NCBI GenBank assembly: GCA_041398005.1
Contig: JAWKVP010000015.1
Coordinates: 27,518-91,517 of the forward strand
Direction of reading: 5' to 3'
DNA: 64,000 nt
DNA from: JAGREO01 sp020446285
GTDB taxonomy: Bacteria > Pseudomonadota > Alphaproteobacteria > Geminicoccales > Geminicoccaceae
Made by a program: the position numbers and the translations under genes. Below the pieces are notes generated by a model. The model saw only the letters and a program-made list of their open reading frames with translations. It was not told the DNA's origin and searched no databases. This document shows positions 62,774-64,000 of this stretch, in pieces (the stretch's first letter is position 1; each line of letters begins with the position of its first letter).

Positions 62774-64000
62774 TCAGCCGCCGACGATGAAGTCCGGTTT
62801 CAGGGGTGTTTCGAGGGTTGCGACTTCCGCCGAGGGGACATTGCGGAGGAGCAGTTTCTGTCGTCCCTGATGGAGCTGGTAGGCGAGGCTCTGGGCGGTC
62901 TTGGGTTGTCGGGCGACTTGCAACCAGTCCTCGAAATCAACGACCAGCAATTGTGCCTGAAGTGAGCTCTGGGCAATTCCGCGAAGTCGTGTCGCGTCGA
63001 AACTTGCCGCCCTGAGCGCCGAGTAGGGAGCGGCAACCATGATGGCCTGGGCGATGCGACCCTCATAGGTCGAGTGATCGAAATCGGTGATGTTGAGGAT
63101 CAACTGCCTTCGGGTGAGGTGGGCGTGGGTCTGCAACAGTGCGAGGATCGGATCCCGGGCCGGCGAACGCGCGAGGCTCGAGAGCGATATGTCGAGGATC
63201 ACCTGCGTTCCCGGCTGCAGCGTTCCGATCGAAAGATCATCGATCACGATCTCGAGCATGTGCTGATCGATCCGGCGCATGACCAGTTCGGTGGGCATCG
63301 AACCGTGCACCATCGCGTTGATGGCTTCCATGCCGGCGGAATTCGGTGTGGCATAGACGAGGTTCGTGGGCGAGGTGTCGCCCAGTCCCACCGGCCGATA
63401 GCGGATGCCGACGCGCGGCAGATTGTCGTTGAGCATCCGCTCCGATGTATTGCGCACCGCCGCCTTGCGCTCCTGCAGGACAGCCGTGATCAGATCCGGG
63501 GCGTTGCGGGAGACGAATTCCACCTTTCTCTGGGGCCGCAGGCGGGACGGCGTTGCCGGGGTCTCCTGCGCTACTGCCCGCCGCTCCGGCATTTTCGGCG
63601 GCGCCGGTGCGCCCGTATCGCCGAAGAGACGATCCATCACCTTGAGTGTGATCTCGCGTGTTCTCCTGTCGGCTTCCTCGCGCTTCATTCCAAGCCAGGC
63701 AATCAGATAGTCACCGCTCGGGAGCTGGACAAAGCTGTCATGCGCGCGAAGGGAATTGCGCATGATCGTCTGGAAGGTCTGGTGAACCGTCCCCTCGAGC
63801 CTCGCGAACCTGTCGCCCATGCGCGTCCGGACCTCGGCTATGGCAATGCTGCTCAGGGAGCCCGATACCGGCGTGCCGTTGATCATTCCCGACTTGAGGT
63901 GCCCGAGAAGACCGGCTCTCTCGTTGCAGCTGCTGACGGTCGGCGTTGTGAGTCTCAGGAGCCAGACAGGATCGTCGATGCCAGAGGGAAGTGGCGAGAT
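62774..64000 (-). CDS. Putative degenerate GGDEF/EAL-like protein, open at the right edge
   Basis: The frame is open from the stop at 62774 to the window end; the first internal ATG is at 63886, but 38 upstream codons (for example LLRLTTPTVSS) also look coding, so the start lies outside. A first region (NSLRAHDSFVQLPSGDYLIAWLG) resembles a GGDEF domain in which the motif is lost. The C-terminal part (LILNITDFDHSTYEG, then LVVDFEDWLQVARQ) resembles an EAL barrel without the catalytic Glu. It may be an inactive cyclic-di-GMP-type scaffold. The assignment is tentative. Confidence 0.4.
   Translation of the reverse strand: MSPLPSGIDDPVWLLRLTTPTVSSCNERAGLLGHLKSGMINGTPVSGSLSSIAIAEVRTRMGDRFARLEGTVHQTFQTIMRNSLRAHDSFVQLPSGDYLIAWLGMKREEADRRTREITLKVMDRLFGDTGAPAPPKMPERRAVAQETPATPSRLRPQRKVEFVSRNAPDLITAVLQERKAAVRNTSERMLNDNLPRVGIRYRPVGLGDTSPTNLVYATPNSAGMEAINAMVHGSMPTELVMRRIDQHMLEIVIDDLSIGTLQPGTQVILDISLSSLARSPARDPILALLQTHAHLTRRQLILNITDFDHSTYEGRIAQAIMVAAPYSALRAASFDATRLRGIAQSSLQAQLLVVDFEDWLQVARQPKTAQSLAYQLHQGRQKLLLRNVPSAEVATLETPLKPDFIVGG

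Overview
The window is about 64 kb of a high-GC alphaproteobacterial chromosome. Evidence is the block yebC-ruvC-ruvA-ruvB-ybgC followed by tolQ-tolR-tolA-tolB-pal-cpoB-tilS-ftsH, the FrcABC-type sugar importer, the TIGR02186 protein, and strong GC bias at third codon positions that opens long false frames on the opposite strand. The family content fits a Rhodospirillales-like or related free-living alphaproteobacterium, but no rRNA or species marker fixes the taxon. No rRNA, insertion sequence, prophage, integrase or CRISPR array was seen. One tRNA, Leu(CAA), lies near the right end.

Layout. 1-7.3 kb: a cut-off secreted protein, a coupled pair (secreted protein and OpgC-like acyltransferase), a histidine phosphatase, exonuclease III, a small oxidoreductase, a phytanoyl-CoA-type dioxygenase overlapping a tiny FdrA-related protein, and a drug/metabolite exporter. 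7.3-16.7 kb: a small helix-turn-helix protein with tandem 14-15 bp units upstream, an M20 peptidase, an SDR, an M23 peptidase, a YeeE/TIGR02186/Usp group probably linked to sulfur, an N-carbamoylputrescine amidase, a 47-residue membrane protein and diaminopropionate ammonia-lyase. 16.8-21.1 kb: a lone TRAP binding protein divergent from an ATPase-permease-binding protein sugar ABC operon that ends in a strong hairpin. 21.2-36 kb: a PilZ protein, then the Holliday-junction, Tol-Pal, tRNA-lysidine synthetase and FtsH cluster, with a nitronate monooxygenase-like gene and a LysE exporter inserted between ybgC and tolQ. 36-45.3 kb: mixed housekeeping genes (membrane proteins, HAD phosphatase, glutathione synthetase, HIT protein, two-subunit aconitase X, RecQ, DUF2461, SDR).

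45.4-49 kb is the most distinctive part. Three co-directional minus-strand genes encode exported proteins: a small HfaA-like protein, a CsgG/HfaB-like outer-membrane secretion protein, and an HfaD-like protein built of four repeats of about 45 residues. This looks like a holdfast-anchor (hfaABD) or curli-like surface-adhesion cluster. The small subunit carries one copy of the same Q-x-N-x-G unit that is repeated in the large one, which suggests that the two co-assemble.

49-64 kb: a second nitronate monooxygenase-like gene, MurJ, cytochrome b561, a membrane-anchored retropepsin, GlnD, the cytochrome c maturation genes ccmDEFGH, an RDD-like membrane protein, maf-coaE-dnaQ, tRNA-Leu, and a gene open at the right edge that resembles a degenerate GGDEF/EAL protein.

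Many genes are translationally coupled through 1-4 base stop/start overlaps (yebC to ybgC, frcA/frcC, the AcnX pair, glnD/retropepsin, ccmE to ccmH, maf/coaE).
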